Assembly (NCBI GenBank): GCA_944363395.1
Contig: CALVUC010000003.1
Coordinates: forward strand, 1-64,000
Reading direction: 5' to 3'
DNA: 64,000 bases
From: an uncultured Clostridia bacterium
GTDB taxonomy: Bacteria; Bacillota; Clostridia; Christensenellales; Borkfalkiaceae
Both the position numbers and the translations under genes were made by a program. The notes under the pieces were generated by a model that worked only from the letters and a program-made list of their open reading frames with translations, had not been told where the DNA came from and did no database searches. This document shows positions 25,920 to 33,882 of the stretch, in pieces. How positions within the stretch are numbered: the stretch's first letter is position 1; every line of letters starts with the position of its first letter.

Positions 25920-26212
25920 CGGGCGCGGCGCAGGTATTGCTCAAACACATCGACGGCAGGCGGCGCGGATCGCGCCGCCTGCTTTTGCGTCTTTCGGTCG
26001 GCGGAAGGATGTTCCTGCCCGTCGGGGGAGGTCTGCGCGCCGCCCCGCGCGTTCTCATCGGACGCGCGGGGCGGCGCGTCCTGCTGCAGGGAGGCGAGCG
26101 CCATCAGCAGATCGCGGTTTTCGCGGTATGCGCCGAGCAGGGAGGCGAGCGCCGCTTTTGCGTCGCTCTGCCGCAGGAGCATGACAAGAAGGACGAGGGA
26201 AAGGGGATCCAT
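25916..26212 (-). CDS. Small conserved-looking protein, Ala/Gln/Asp-rich, function unknown
   Basis: A 98-aa protein. It begins with a hydrophobic stretch (PLSLVLLVMLLRQ), then a helix (AALASLLGAYRENRDLLMALASLQ) and a polar, Pro-rich tail ending VDVFEQYLRRAR. No family recognised. It overlaps the S41 stop by 4 nt and is divergent from the next small gene across an inverted repeat. Shine-Dalgarno is weak (GATGGGGC). A real gene is suggested by the helix pattern and the shared upstream element, but support is moderate. Confidence 0.5.
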   Translation of the reverse strand: MDPLSLVLLVMLLRQSDAKAALASLLGAYRENRDLLMALASLQQDAPPRASDENARGGAQTSPDGQEHPSADRKTQKQAARSAPPAVDVFEQYLRRAR

Positions 26213-26216
26213 GCCC

Positions 26217-26259
26217 CATCGTATGCGGCGGGCAAAACAGGCGTTCCTTGCATACGATG
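26217..26259. repeat. Inverted repeat between divergent small genes
   Basis: CATCGTATGC (26217-26226) and GCATACGATG (26250-26259), perfect 10-bp arms around 23 bp. Each arm places CATACGAT just upstream of one of the two divergent start codons, so the arms may be mirrored -10 elements or a shared operator. Confidence 0.55.
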
Positions 26260-26274
26260 ATAGCGGAGGTGGCT

Positions 26275-26535
26275 ATGAAAGATTTTGCAGGGTTCACGGG
26301 CGGCGGCTTGCCGCAGGATATTCTTGCCGAGGCGCAGTCCGTCGCCGAGCAGATGGACGGCAGGAGCGATAAAGAGCTGCTGCGCGCGATCTATGCGCGC
26401 GCGGCGGAGGGAAAGCGCGCGGGGACGCTCACCAACGCGCAGATCGACGCCTTTGTCGCGCAGTTTTCCCCCATGCTCGACGATGCGAAGCGCAAAAAAC
26501 TCGCGCGTCTCGCCGAAGAACTCAAGAAGATGTGA
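26275..26535 (+). CDS. Small helical conserved protein, function unknown
   Basis: An 86-aa helical protein. The C-terminal half (GTLTNAQIDAFVAQFSPMLDDAKRKKL) resembles a short conserved hypothetical that I recall from clostridial genomes, but no named domain is known to me. GGAGG lies 7 nt before the ATG. The 3' end overlaps the convergent desulfurase-like gene by 14 nt. The upstream CATACGAT is the probable -10 region. Confidence 0.7.
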   Translation: MKDFAGFTGGGLPQDILAEAQSVAEQMDGRSDKELLRAIYARAAEGKRAGTLTNAQIDAFVAQFSPMLDDAKRKKLARLAEELKKM

Positions 26536-27640
26536 TGCGCGCGAGCGCGTCGAGCAGCGCGTCCGCCTCCGCGTTCCCCTGAACGGGAGAGAAGGAAGCG
26601 CGGACCAGACCTTCGGGAAAGGTCCCCAGCGCCCTGTGCGCGAGGGGCGCGCAGTGCAGCCCGCCGCGCACGGCGATGCCCGCTTCGTCAAGCCGCATGG
26701 CGACCTCCTCGGAGGGCAAGACGGCGTGACGGAAGGAGCAGATGCCGCAGGCGTTGGGCAGGAAGTACGCCTTCCATTGCTTTTGAGAGGAGAGCCCCTC
26801 ATGGACGCGCGCCGTCAGGGCGATGAGCCGTTTCGCCCATCCGCTGCGGCGGGAGGAGACGAGCAGCGCGCCCTCGAAGAGGGAACAGATCGCGGGATAG
26901 GAGAGCGTCCCGCTCTCCAGCCGTTCGGGATAGAACGCGGGCATCGAAAGGCTGTGGCTCTCCGTTCCCGTCCCGCCGAAGAGGAGGGGCTCGGGCAGGA
27001 CGCGTTCGGAAAAGAGCAGCGCGCCCGCGCCCTGGATGGCGCACATCCCCTTGTGCCCCGCGATGGCGAGCCCGTCGATGCCCGTCCCGCGCATGGAGAC
27101 GGGCAGGTGTCCCGCGCCCTGCGCCCCGTCCGCAAAGAGCAGGACGCGATGGGGCAGGGCGGCGCGGACGGCGTCGAGGTCGGGACATTCGCCCGTCACG
27201 TTGGAGGCGGTCGTCACGCATACTGCCCGCGTCTCGGGCCTGACGAGCGCGGTGACCGCCTCGGGCAGCAGCCTGCCGTCCGTGAGCGGCGCGACGTCGT
27301 ACGAGACGCCGCGCGTCCGCCGGAGATATTCGAGGGGGCGCAGCACGGAATTGTGTTCGAGACAGGTCGTCACGACGTGGTCGCCCTTTTTCAGCGTGCC
27401 CATCAGAAGCAGACAGAGCGCCTCCGTGCAGTTTTTGGTGAACACGACGCGCTCGCTGCCGTAGCCGTCGAACAGATCGCTCAGAAGGCGGCGGCAGGCG
27501 AGCACCCGTTCGCCCGCGGCGACGGAGAGAGCGTGTCCGCTCCTTCCCGGATTGGCGCACGCCTGCATGGCGGCAAGCACGGCGTTTTGTACGGCGGCGG
27601 GCTTTTCTCCGCCCGTCGCGGCATTATCGAGATAGATCAT
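26522..27640 (-). CDS. Class V aminotransferase/cysteine desulfurase-like enzyme
   Basis: A 372-aa PLP enzyme. MIYLDNAATGGEKP is the family N-terminus, CLEHNSVLRPL and ADGAQGAGH contact PLP, and the Schiff-base lysine is in AIAGHKGMCAIQGAG. The active-site cysteine region is GGLHCAPLAHRALGT. This matches the subgroup next to DUF3343 genes, thought to supply persulfide or selenide sulfur. The start at 27640 is chosen because upstream extension uses a TTG that would reach into the opposite gene. It is divergent from the DUF3343 gene with only 32 bp between starts. Physiological acceptor unknown. Confidence 0.88.
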   Translation of the reverse strand: MIYLDNAATGGEKPAAVQNAVLAAMQACANPGRSGHALSVAAGERVLACRRLLSDLFDGYGSERVVFTKNCTEALCLLLMGTLKKGDHVVTTCLEHNSVLRPLEYLRRTRGVSYDVAPLTDGRLLPEAVTALVRPETRAVCVTTASNVTGECPDLDAVRAALPHRVLLFADGAQGAGHLPVSMRGTGIDGLAIAGHKGMCAIQGAGALLFSERVLPEPLLFGGTGTESHSLSMPAFYPERLESGTLSYPAICSLFEGALLVSSRRSGWAKRLIALTARVHEGLSSQKQWKAYFLPNACGICSFRHAVLPSEEVAMRLDEAGIAVRGGLHCAPLAHRALGTFPEGLVRASFSPVQGNAEADALLDALARITSS

Positions 27641-27672
27641 ACCTCTATATATACGAAGGGGAGGAGACAAAC

Positions 27673-27912
27673 ATGACCGTATTTGCGGTGTTTCGTTCGC
27701 GGACGCAGGCGCTCGAAGCAGATGCGCGGCTCAGACGCGCGGGGATCCCCGTCAGGATCTGCGCGACGCCCGCCTATGCGGGCTGCGGGTGCGGACTGTC
27801 CTGCGCCTTCGACGCGCGCTTCCATGTGCGCGCCGCGCGGCAGATCGGCGACCGCTATCCCTCGTTCGCGGGGTATTTCCGCGAGGGCGGCGGCAGGATA
27901 TCGTCCGTCTGA
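27673..27912 (+). CDS. DUF3343 putative sulfur/selenium carrier-like protein
   Basis: A 79-aa DUF3343 protein (AVFRSRTQALEADARLRRAGIPVRI then CGCGLSCAF). The CGxG-LSC segment is the expected cysteine site for carrying sulfur or selenium. It sits divergently beside the desulfurase-like enzyme, the common arrangement of this family, which suggests the pair delivers S or Se together. GGGGAGGAGACAAAC gives strong translation. Confidence 0.82.
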   Translation: MTVFAVFRSRTQALEADARLRRAGIPVRICATPAYAGCGCGLSCAFDARFHVRAARQIGDRYPSFAGYFREGGGRISSV

Positions 27913-27914
27913 AC

Positions 27915-27943
27915 TTGCTTTTTTCGCGCCGCCGTGATATAAT
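27915..27943 (+). promoter_or_regulatory. Sigma-A promoter of nth, leaderless
   Basis: TTGCTT (27915-27920), 17-bp spacer, TATAAT (27938-27943). ATG is at 27950, exactly where transcription should start. Confidence 0.8.
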
Positions 27944-27949
27944 GTCCGT

Positions 27950-28585
27950 ATGCAGGAACGTACCAAAGAAATATTATCCGTTTTACAGCAGATGTACCCT
28001 GACGCCGCGCCCGCGCTCGAATTTCGTTCGCCCTATGAGCTGCTCGTCGCCGTCATCTTGTCCGCGCAATGCACGGACGAGCGCGTCAATAAAGTGACGA
28101 AGCCGCTCTTTGCCCGCTGCAATACGCCCGAAGCGATGCTCGCCCTCTCGCAGGAGGAACTGGAACGCTACATCTTCTCCTGCGGATTTTATCACAACAA
28201 GGCGAAACATATCCTGTCCGCCTCGCGCGATATCGTGGAAAAATTCGGCGGCGAAGTGCCTTCCACGCTCGAGGAGCTGCGTACGCTCGCGGGCGTCGGC
28301 AGAAAGACGGCGAACGTCGTCTACGCGGTCGCTTTCCACGGCGACGCCATTGCCGTCGATACGCACGTCTTTCGCGTTGCCAACCGTCTGGGACTTGCGC
28401 GGGGCAGGACGCCCGAACAGGTGGAGAGGGGGCTTTGCGCCGCCATTCCCAGGGAACTGTGGTCCGAAGCGCATCACTGGCTCATCTTCCACGGGCGGCG
28501 GGTGTGCCATTCGCAGCGCCCCGCCTGCGGCGAATGTCCCCTTGCGCCGCTGTGCGGATACGCCTCGGGCGACGGGAACAAATAG
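27950..28585 (+). CDS. nth: Endonuclease III, DNA glycosylase/AP lyase
   Basis: A 211-aa base-excision-repair enzyme for oxidised pyrimidines. The helix-hairpin-helix contains LAGVGRKTANVV with the catalytic Lys, the catalytic Asp is in AVDTHVFRVANRLG, and the [4Fe-4S] loop at the C-terminus is C-x6-C-x2-C-x5-C (CHSQRPACGECPLAPLC). No Shine-Dalgarno; the -10 box ends six bases before the ATG, so initiation is probably leaderless. Confidence 0.96.
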   Translation: MQERTKEILSVLQQMYPDAAPALEFRSPYELLVAVILSAQCTDERVNKVTKPLFARCNTPEAMLALSQEELERYIFSCGFYHNKAKHILSASRDIVEKFGGEVPSTLEELRTLAGVGRKTANVVYAVAFHGDAIAVDTHVFRVANRLGLARGRTPEQVERGLCAAIPRELWSEAHHWLIFHGRRVCHSQRPACGECPLAPLCGYASGDGNK

Positions 28586-28594
28586 CGCGCAATT

Positions 28595-28622
28595 GCATAA
28601 TTTTGCCTCCTTTCCGCACAAT
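28595..28622 (+). promoter_or_regulatory. Possible sigma-E-like promoter of the CotF-like genes
   Basis: GCATAAT (28595-28601), 13-bp spacer, CGCACAAT (28615-28622): 6/7 and 6/8 against the recalled consensus. The transcript would start in AAAGGAGG. Confidence 0.3.
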
Positions 28623-28639
28623 GGGGAAAGGAGGTTTTT
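28606..28639 (+). terminator. Hairpin after nth that includes the next Shine-Dalgarno
   Basis: CCTCCTTTCC/GGAAAGGAGG, perfect 10-bp arms with a 9-nt loop, then TTTTT. It can end nth transcripts, and in readthrough RNA it would hide the Shine-Dalgarno of the next gene. Confidence 0.6.
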
Positions 28640-28641
28640 GT

Positions 28642-28836
28642 ATGACCGGACTTACCGATCGGGAATTGGAAGCGATCTCCCGTCTGATCGCGGGCGAAGA
28701 GCTCGCCTGCAAAAAGGCGCGCATTTACGCGCGCACGCTCACCGACGCCGCCCTCGCGCAGCAGATGGACAAAGCCGCCGAAGCCCATGCGCAGCGGTTT
28801 TGCGATCTGTGCGCGCTGCTGGGAGGGGAAGCATGA
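28642..28836 (+). CDS. Small helical protein, likely spore-coat/ferritin-like partner
   Basis: A 64-aa all-helical protein: LTDRELEAISRLIAGEELACKKARIYARTL then a second helix with DKAAEAHAQRFCDL. This two-helix pattern resembles half of a ferritin-like/CotF domain. The start at 28642 follows AAAGGAGG at good spacing; the frame extends upstream into nth but that is out of context. Its stop overlaps the start of the CotF-like gene. Function by association only. Confidence 0.7.
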   Translation: MTGLTDRELEAISRLIAGEELACKKARIYARTLTDAALAQQMDKAAEAHAQRFCDLCALLGGEA

Positions 28837-29135
28837 GACAGCCGAGACGGGATACGATGCTCAGCGAACGGGACGCGCTCCTTGAAATGGCGGCGTGGGA
28901 AAGTCAGCTCGTACGGGCGTACGCCGCGGCGATCGCCGAGACGGAGAGCCGCCCGCTCGCAAGGGAGCTGCTCGCGCTGGAGGGCGAGCAGGCGGAGACG
29001 CGGCTCTTTCTCGCCGAACAGCTCCGCGCGCGCGGCTATGCGCGGCAGCGGCTCGTCCCCTGCGAGGAGATCCGCAAACGGGCGCACGTCTTTGAAAAAC
29101 GCAAGGGGCAGCTCGCCGCGCGGCAGGGGACTTGA
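28833..29135 (+). CDS. CotF-like spore-coat family protein
   Basis: A 100-aa helical protein. MLSERDALLEMAAWESQLVRAYAAAIAETES matches the Coat_F pattern (early DxL...K/ExLxxxYxxxxxE), followed by a Glu/Arg-rich second helical hairpin. It is translationally coupled (ATGA) to the preceding small gene. CotF proteins form part of the spore coat in Bacillus, and related clostridial proteins have ferritin-like folds. Sporulation in this organism is not proven by this alone. Confidence 0.65.
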   Translation: MRQPRRDTMLSERDALLEMAAWESQLVRAYAAAIAETESRPLARELLALEGEQAETRLFLAEQLRARGYARQRLVPCEEIRKRAHVFEKRKGQLAARQGT

Positions 29136-29160
29136 CAGCCCGCGTTTTTTGTGATATACT
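29132..29160 (+). promoter_or_regulatory. Sigma-A promoter of two tiny genes
   Basis: Perfect TTGACA (29132-29137), 17-bp spacer, TATACT (29155-29160). The -35 overlaps the previous stop codon. Confidence 0.75.
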
Positions 29161-29186
29161 TTTATCATAAGCGGGAGGTGAGAAAG

Positions 29187-29336
29187 ATGGAAAAGCAACG
29201 TAAGATTGTCGACCGCGTCGATCAGGACGCGATCGCGCGGGAGCAGGAGCGCCTTGCGCGCGAGAAGGAGACCATTCTCGAGATGGCGGGCGAGAAGGGC
29301 TCGGATCTGGAAAAGGAAGAGAAAGAGGAAGAATAA
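29187..29336 (+). CDS. 49-aa highly charged protein, function unknown
   Basis: A Lys/Glu-rich helical peptide (RKIVDRVDQDAIAREQERLA, ending in EKEEKEEE). GGGAGGTGAGAAAG precedes the ATG and a near-consensus promoter lies upstream, so it is probably expressed. No family recognised. Confidence 0.6.
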   Translation: MEKQRKIVDRVDQDAIAREQERLAREKETILEMAGEKGSDLEKEEKEEE

Positions 29337-29364
29337 AAAGGGGGATCCTGCGCATCCTGCGGGT

Positions 29365-29460
29365 ATGAAGAAGGACGATTTGCGCTATGCGCACAACCCC
29401 GGTTACTGTATGATCCGCCCCGATGAGGACGAGGATGTCGTCTCCACGGGGCAGAGCTGA
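29365..29460 (+). CDS. Possible 31-aa protein
   Basis: Encodes MKKDDLRYAHNPGYCMIRPD followed by an acidic tail. It lies between the 49-aa gene and a terminator in the same transcript. The Shine-Dalgarno is poor (GGGGGAT, too far upstream), so it may not be translated; the composition is nonetheless protein-like. Confidence 0.35.
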   Translation: MKKDDLRYAHNPGYCMIRPDEDEDVVSTGQS

Positions 29461-29465
29461 AAAAG

Positions 29466-29505
29466 ACGCGCCGCGCGGCATTTTGCCGCGCGGCGCGCCT
29501 TCTTT
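29466..29505. terminator. Bidirectional terminator
   Basis: Fourteen-base-pair stem CGCGCCGCGCGGCA and its complement with a TTT loop; T-rich in both directions. Serves the tiny genes and convergent ychF. Confidence 0.8.
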
Positions 29506-29508
29506 TCA

Positions 29509-30609
29509 TCAGACGTTGAAGCGGAAGAGGACGACGTCGCCGTCCTTCATCACATAATCTTTTCCTTCGGAACGCACCTTTCCCTTTTCGCGCGCGCCCG
29601 CAAGCCCGCCGCATTCGAGCAGCGTCTCCCAGTCGACGACTTCGGCGCGGATGAAGCCCTTTTCAAAGTCGGAATGGATCTTTCCCGCCGCCTGCGGCGC
29701 CTTGGTCCCCTTTTCGATGGTCCATGCGCGCGTCTCCTTTTCGCCCGCCGTCAGGTAGGAGATGAGCCCCAGGAGCGCATAGGACGCCTTGATGAGTTTG
29801 CTGAGCCCGCTCTCCTTGAGCCCGAATTCCTCCAGGAACATTTCCTGTTCTTCGGGGCTCATCTGCGAGAGTTCTTCCTCCGTCTTGGCGCATACGACAA
29901 TGACGCCCGCGCCGTGCTTTGCGGCGTAGTCTTCCACCTTTTTGACGAGGGGCAGCGCCTCCTCTCCCGCGCCCATGTCCATCTCGGAGATGTTCGCGCA
30001 GTAGATGACGGGCTTGGAGGAGAGCAGGAACAGGTTGTCGAGCATCTCCTGCTCCTCTTTGGTCACGGCGAGCGAACTTGCGGGCTTTTCCTCTTCGAGA
30101 TGCGCCGCAAGTTTTTGCAGGAAGGCGTATTCCGCCGCGGCGTTCTTGTCCGAACCGCCCCGCGCCGCGTTTTTGATGCGGTCGGTGCGCTTGGCGACCG
30201 CTTCGATGTCCGCAAGGATGAGTTCGAGGTTGATGGTCTCGATGTCGCGGACGGGGTCGATCGTGCTCTCGACGTGGGTGATGTTCTCGTCCTCGAAGCA
30301 GCGCACGACGTGGACGATGGCGTCCACTTCGCGGATGTGCGAGAGGAATTTGTTGCCCAGCCCTTCGCCGTGGCTCGCGCCCTTCACGAGCCCCGCGATA
30401 TCGACGAACTCGATGACGGCGGGGGTGACCTTTTTGCTGTTGTACAGCGCGGCGAGCTTGGTGAGGCGCTCGTCCGGGACGGCGACGACGCCGACGTTGG
30501 GCTCGATGGTGCAGAAGGGGTAGTTTGCCGCGTCCGCACCCGCATGGGTGATGGCGTTGAACAGGGTGGATTTTCCGACGTTGGGAAGCCCCACGACTCC
30601 GAGTTTCAT
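29509..30609 (-). CDS. ychF: Redox/ribosome-associated GTPase/ATPase YchF
   Basis: A 366-aa Obg-family P-loop protein. G1 is GLPNVGKSTLF, switch/G2-G3 FVDIAGLVKGASHGEGLGNKFL, followed by a coiled coil and the C-terminal TGS domain ending KDGDVVLFRFNV. The family (YchF/OLA1) hydrolyses ATP as well as GTP and influences translation and oxidative-stress responses. AAAGGAGATC sets the start at 30609. The leader is about 155 nt from the promoter at 30771-30799. Confidence 0.96.
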   Translation of the reverse strand: MKLGVVGLPNVGKSTLFNAITHAGADAANYPFCTIEPNVGVVAVPDERLTKLAALYNSKKVTPAVIEFVDIAGLVKGASHGEGLGNKFLSHIREVDAIVHVVRCFEDENITHVESTIDPVRDIETINLELILADIEAVAKRTDRIKNAARGGSDKNAAAEYAFLQKLAAHLEEEKPASSLAVTKEEQEMLDNLFLLSSKPVIYCANISEMDMGAGEEALPLVKKVEDYAAKHGAGVIVVCAKTEEELSQMSPEEQEMFLEEFGLKESGLSKLIKASYALLGLISYLTAGEKETRAWTIEKGTKAPQAAGKIHSDFEKGFIRAEVVDWETLLECGGLAGAREKGKVRSEGKDYVMKDGDVVLFRFNV

Positions 30610-30770
30610 AAAAGATCTCCTTTCCCGTTGTTTTTTGCCTGACGATACAAGATGGACGGATATCGGAAACGGAAATGCCCGCCCTGCGGCGCCGCATCCC
30701 GGTATTCTCTTTGCTCTGCGCCTGCTCGCCGCACAGGACAGATTTTGCAAAAGCGCTGTCCGCAAAAGAT

Positions 30771-30799
30771 ATTATAGCGCATTTCTTTTGCGCACGCAA
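30771..30799 (-). promoter_or_regulatory. Sigma-A promoter of ychF
   Basis: Minus strand TTGCGT (30799-30794), 17-bp spacer, TATAAT (30776-30771). Confidence 0.7.
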
Positions 30800-30809
30800 A
30801 CCCTTTTGT

Positions 30810-30838
30810 TTGCCATTTGCCAAAATTTGTGGTAAAAT
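30810..30838 (+). promoter_or_regulatory. Sigma-A promoter of argS
   Basis: TTGCCA (30810-30815), 17-bp spacer, TAAAAT (30833-30838), back to back with the ychF promoter. Confidence 0.7.
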
Positions 30839-30862
30839 GTGCAAAAAACAAGGAACGGCGTT

Positions 30863-32551
30863 ATGGATTACAGAGCATATATCGCAGGCAGGCTTCATAT
30901 CGAGGGCATGAGCGCGGAGGAGATCGCCGCCGCCATCGCCGTGCCGCCCGATCCTGCCATGGGCGACTACGCGCTGCCCTGCTTCAAGTTTGCAAAAATT
31001 TTCAGAAAGAGCCCCGCGCTCATTGCGGAAGCGCTCAGGGATGCCTTCGTCTGCGACGGCGTCATCGGCGAAGTGAGCGCCGTCAACGGCTATCTCAACT
31101 TCAAGGTCTGCCGCGCGGGTCTCGCGCGCGACGTCCTTGCGCGCATCGGCGCGGAGGGCGCGCGATACGGCAGTTCGGAGGAGGGCAGGGGCAAGACCGT
31201 CTGCCTTGACTATTCCTCGGTCAATATCGCCAAGCCCTTCCATATCGGGCATCTGTCCACGACGGTCATCGGCGGCGCGCTCTACCGCATCTATGCCTTC
31301 CTCGGCTACCGTTCGGTGGGGATCAACCATCTCGGGGACTACGGCACGCAGTTCGGCAAGCTCATCTCTGCGTACAAGCGCTGGGGCAAGAGGGAGGAAG
31401 TGGAGCGCGGCGGCATCCACGCTATCAACGATCTCTACGTCCGCTTCAACGAAGAGGCGACCGAGGAGATGGAGGCGGAGGCGCGCGAGTATTTCCGCCT
31501 CATCGAGAGCGGCGACAAGGAGGCGAACGATCTCTTCGAGTGGTTCAAGTCTCTGACGCTCGCCTATGTGCAGACCATTTACGACCGCCTGCATATCAAG
31601 TTCGATAGCTACGCGGGCGAGCGCTTCTATACCGACAAGATGGCGCCCGTCGTCGAGGCGCTGTGCGAAAAGGGGCTCTTAAAGGAGAGCAACGGCGCGC
31701 GCATCGTCGATCTGGAGCCGTACGGGATGCCGCCCTGCCTCATCCTGCGTTCGGACGGCGCGTCCCTTTACGCCACGCGCGATCTCGCCGCCGCCATCTA
31801 CCGCAAACAGACGTATGATTTTTACAAGTGCCTGTACGTCGTCGCCTATCAGCAAAATCTCCACTTCAAGCAGGTGTTCAAGGTGCTCGAGCTCATGGGC
31901 TACGAGTGGGCGAAGGATCTTGTCCACGTCGCCTACGGCATGGTCTCGTTGGAGGACGGCGCCATGTCCACCCGCAAGGGCAAGGTAGTCTGGCTGGAGG
32001 ACGTCCTCTCCCGCTGCGTCGAAAAGGCGCGCGCCGTGCTCGAAGAGAAGAATCCCGCCCTCGAAAACAAGGACGCGGTCGCCGAGACGGTCGGCGTGGG
32101 TGCGGTCGTGTTCGGGGCGCTGTGCAACAACAAGATCAAGGACATCACCTTCTCGTACGACAAGGCGCTCAACTTTGACGGCGAGACGAGCGTCTATCTG
32201 CAATACACCTGCGCGCGCGCCGCGTCCGTCCTTGCCAAGGCGCGGGAGGCGGGCATCTCCTTTACCGACGTCCCCGCGGGCGAACCCTGTGCGCAGGAGT
32301 TCGAGCTCTTAAAATCGCTCGCCGATTTCCCCGCCGTCGTACACGAGGCGGGGGAGAAGTACGAGCCTTCGCTCATCTCCCGCTATGCGCTCGATTGCGC
32401 AAAGCTCTTCAATAAGTTCTACCTCGAGTGCAAGATCATGCAGGCGGAGCCGGACGTGCGCGCCTTCCGTCTCGCCGTCACCCGCGCCGCGCTCACGACG
32501 CTCACCAACGCCCTCACGCTGCTGGGCATCGGCGTACCGGAGAAAATGTGA
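30863..32551 (+). CDS. argS: Arginyl-tRNA synthetase
   Basis: A 562-aa class I synthetase that charges tRNA-Arg. The N-terminal Add-1 domain is followed by the catalytic fold with SVNIAKPFHIGHLSTTVIGG (HIGH motif) and the KMSKS-equivalent MSTRKGKVVWLEDV, then the DALR anticodon-binding domain ending LTLLGIGVPEKM. The start MDYRAYIAG at 30863 follows AAGGAAC. It overlaps the following HAD gene by one base (TGATG), so both are co-translated. Confidence 0.97.
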   Translation: MDYRAYIAGRLHIEGMSAEEIAAAIAVPPDPAMGDYALPCFKFAKIFRKSPALIAEALRDAFVCDGVIGEVSAVNGYLNFKVCRAGLARDVLARIGAEGARYGSSEEGRGKTVCLDYSSVNIAKPFHIGHLSTTVIGGALYRIYAFLGYRSVGINHLGDYGTQFGKLISAYKRWGKREEVERGGIHAINDLYVRFNEEATEEMEAEAREYFRLIESGDKEANDLFEWFKSLTLAYVQTIYDRLHIKFDSYAGERFYTDKMAPVVEALCEKGLLKESNGARIVDLEPYGMPPCLILRSDGASLYATRDLAAAIYRKQTYDFYKCLYVVAYQQNLHFKQVFKVLELMGYEWAKDLVHVAYGMVSLEDGAMSTRKGKVVWLEDVLSRCVEKARAVLEEKNPALENKDAVAETVGVGAVVFGALCNNKIKDITFSYDKALNFDGETSVYLQYTCARAASVLAKAREAGISFTDVPAGEPCAQEFELLKSLADFPAVVHEAGEKYEPSLISRYALDCAKLFNKFYLECKIMQAEPDVRAFRLAVTRAALTTLTNALTLLGIGVPEKM

Positions 32552-33207
32552 TGCTGAAAGCAGTCTTATTCGATCTGGACGGGACGCTGCTCGACACCGT
32601 CCCCGATATCCGCGCCCGCGTCAACGAGGTCATCACCGCGCACGGCTATCCCGCCATCACCTACGAGCAGACGTGCGCCTACGTCGGCGACGGGGCGGAA
32701 AAACTCATCGAGCGCGCGCTGCCCGCGGGAACGCCGCAGGCGGAGATCGACGCCTGTTATGCGCAGTTCCGCGCCATTTTTGCGACGGGCGGCAACGCGC
32801 TCACCCGCCTTTTCGAGGGCGAACTCCCCGTGCTCACGGCGCTCAGGGAGAGGGGGCTCAAACTCGCCATCGTCACCAACAAGCCGCAGGATGCGACCGA
32901 TCGCATCGTCGCCGAATTTTTCCCCGCGGGGCTCTTTGATTTTGTCGGCGGCGATTCGGGCGCGTTCCCCTGCAAGCCCGATCCCTCGCTCGCACGGTAC
33001 GCGGCGCTCACCCTGCGCGTCTCTCCCGCGGAATGCGTCTTTGTCGGCGACGGCGAGACGGATGCCCGCGTCGCGCAAAATGCCGGGATGCGCGGCGTCT
33101 CCGTCCTCTGGGGCTACCGCACGCGCGAACAGCTCGCCGCGGCGGGCGCGACGGCGTTCTGCGAAGATTTTCCCGCTCTCCAAAAATTTCTTGAAAAATC
33201 TTTCTGA
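32551..33207 (+). CDS. HAD phosphatase, phosphoglycolate phosphatase-like
   Basis: A 218-aa HAD-IA protein. Motif I FDLDGTLLDT, motif II IVTNKPQ, motif III KPDPS and motif IV FVGDGETDARVAQNAGM are intact, with a helical C1 cap between. Gph/PGPase-type enzymes clear phosphoglycolate and similar metabolites; the exact substrate is open. It is coupled to argS. Confidence 0.92.
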   Translation: MLKAVLFDLDGTLLDTVPDIRARVNEVITAHGYPAITYEQTCAYVGDGAEKLIERALPAGTPQAEIDACYAQFRAIFATGGNALTRLFEGELPVLTALRERGLKLAIVTNKPQDATDRIVAEFFPAGLFDFVGGDSGAFPCKPDPSLARYAALTLRVSPAECVFVGDGETDARVAQNAGMRGVSVLWGYRTREQLAAAGATAFCEDFPALQKFLEKSF

Positions 33208-33213
33208 AAACTA

Positions 33214-33242
33214 TTGATATTCAATCTCATTTATGATATAAT
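33214..33242 (+). promoter_or_regulatory. Sigma-A promoter of rubrerythrin
   Basis: TTGATA (33214-33219), 17-bp spacer, TATAAT (33237-33242). Confidence 0.8.
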
Positions 33243-33274
33243 ACAGACAAGTTCAAGAAAAGGAGATCAAAGTT

Positions 33275-33802
33275 ATGAAGAGATGTACCGTTTGCGGCGA
33301 GATCGTCGCCGATGATGTGACCGAATGCCCCGTCTGCCATGCCAAGACGTTTGCCCCTGTTGAGGACAAGCCCGTCTATGCGTGCGAGCACCACGTCGGC
33401 GACGGCGTTGTCGAGGACAAGGAGGTCATGGAGGGTCTGCGCGCGCACTTCACGGGCGAATGCACCGAAGTCGGTATGTACCTTGCGATGGCGCGTGTCG
33501 CCGAGCGCGAGGGCTATCCCGAGATCGCCGAAGCTTACAAGCGCTACGCATACGAGGAAGCGGAGCACGCATCCAAGTTTGCGGAACTTCTCGGCGAAGT
33601 CGTGACCGATTCCACCAAGAAGAACCTTGAGATGCGCGCCGCTGCCGAGGCGGGCGCCTGCGAGGGCAAACTTGCGATCGCAAAGCGCGCGAAGGAGCTG
33701 GGCTACGACGCCATCCACGATACCGTCCACGAGATGGCAAAGGACGAGGCGCGCCACGGCGCAGGCTTCGCGGGGCTGCTCAAGAGATATTTCGGCAAGT
33801 AA
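33275..33802 (+). CDS. Rubrerythrin with N-terminal rubredoxin domain (reverse type)
   Basis: A 175-aa protein. The rubredoxin-like iron site is at the N-terminus (CTVCGEI, CPVCHAK) and the ferritin-like diiron domain follows ([32 protein letters not shown]). This order is the reverse of classic rubrerythrin and matches clostridial reverse rubrerythrins, which reduce hydrogen peroxide and oxygen using NADH-linked electron donors. AAGGAGATC and codon use fit strong expression. It is a single-gene unit. Confidence 0.92.
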   Translation: MKRCTVCGEIVADDVTECPVCHAKTFAPVEDKPVYACEHHVGDGVVEDKEVMEGLRAHFTGECTEVGMYLAMARVAEREGYPEIAEAYKRYAYEEAEHASKFAELLGEVVTDSTKKNLEMRAAAEAGACEGKLAIAKRAKELGYDAIHDTVHEMAKDEARHGAGFAGLLKRYFGK

Positions 33803-33812
33803 GCAAGAAAGG

Positions 33813-33842
33813 AAAAAAGCGCGGGTCTCCGCGCTTTTTTTT
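33813..33842 (+). terminator. Rubrerythrin terminator
   Basis: AAAAAAGCGCGG/CCGCGCTTTTTT stem with GTCT loop and eight T. Confidence 0.85.
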
Positions 33843-33854
33843 GTATCGTAAAGG

Positions 33855-33882
33855 AAAAAGGGAGCGTGCGCTCCCTTTTTTT
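33855..33882 (-). terminator. Terminator of the convergent membrane-protein gene
   Basis: AAAAAGGGAGCG and CGCTCCCTTTTT, T-rich in both directions; it overlaps the stop codon of the minus-strand gene. Confidence 0.75.
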
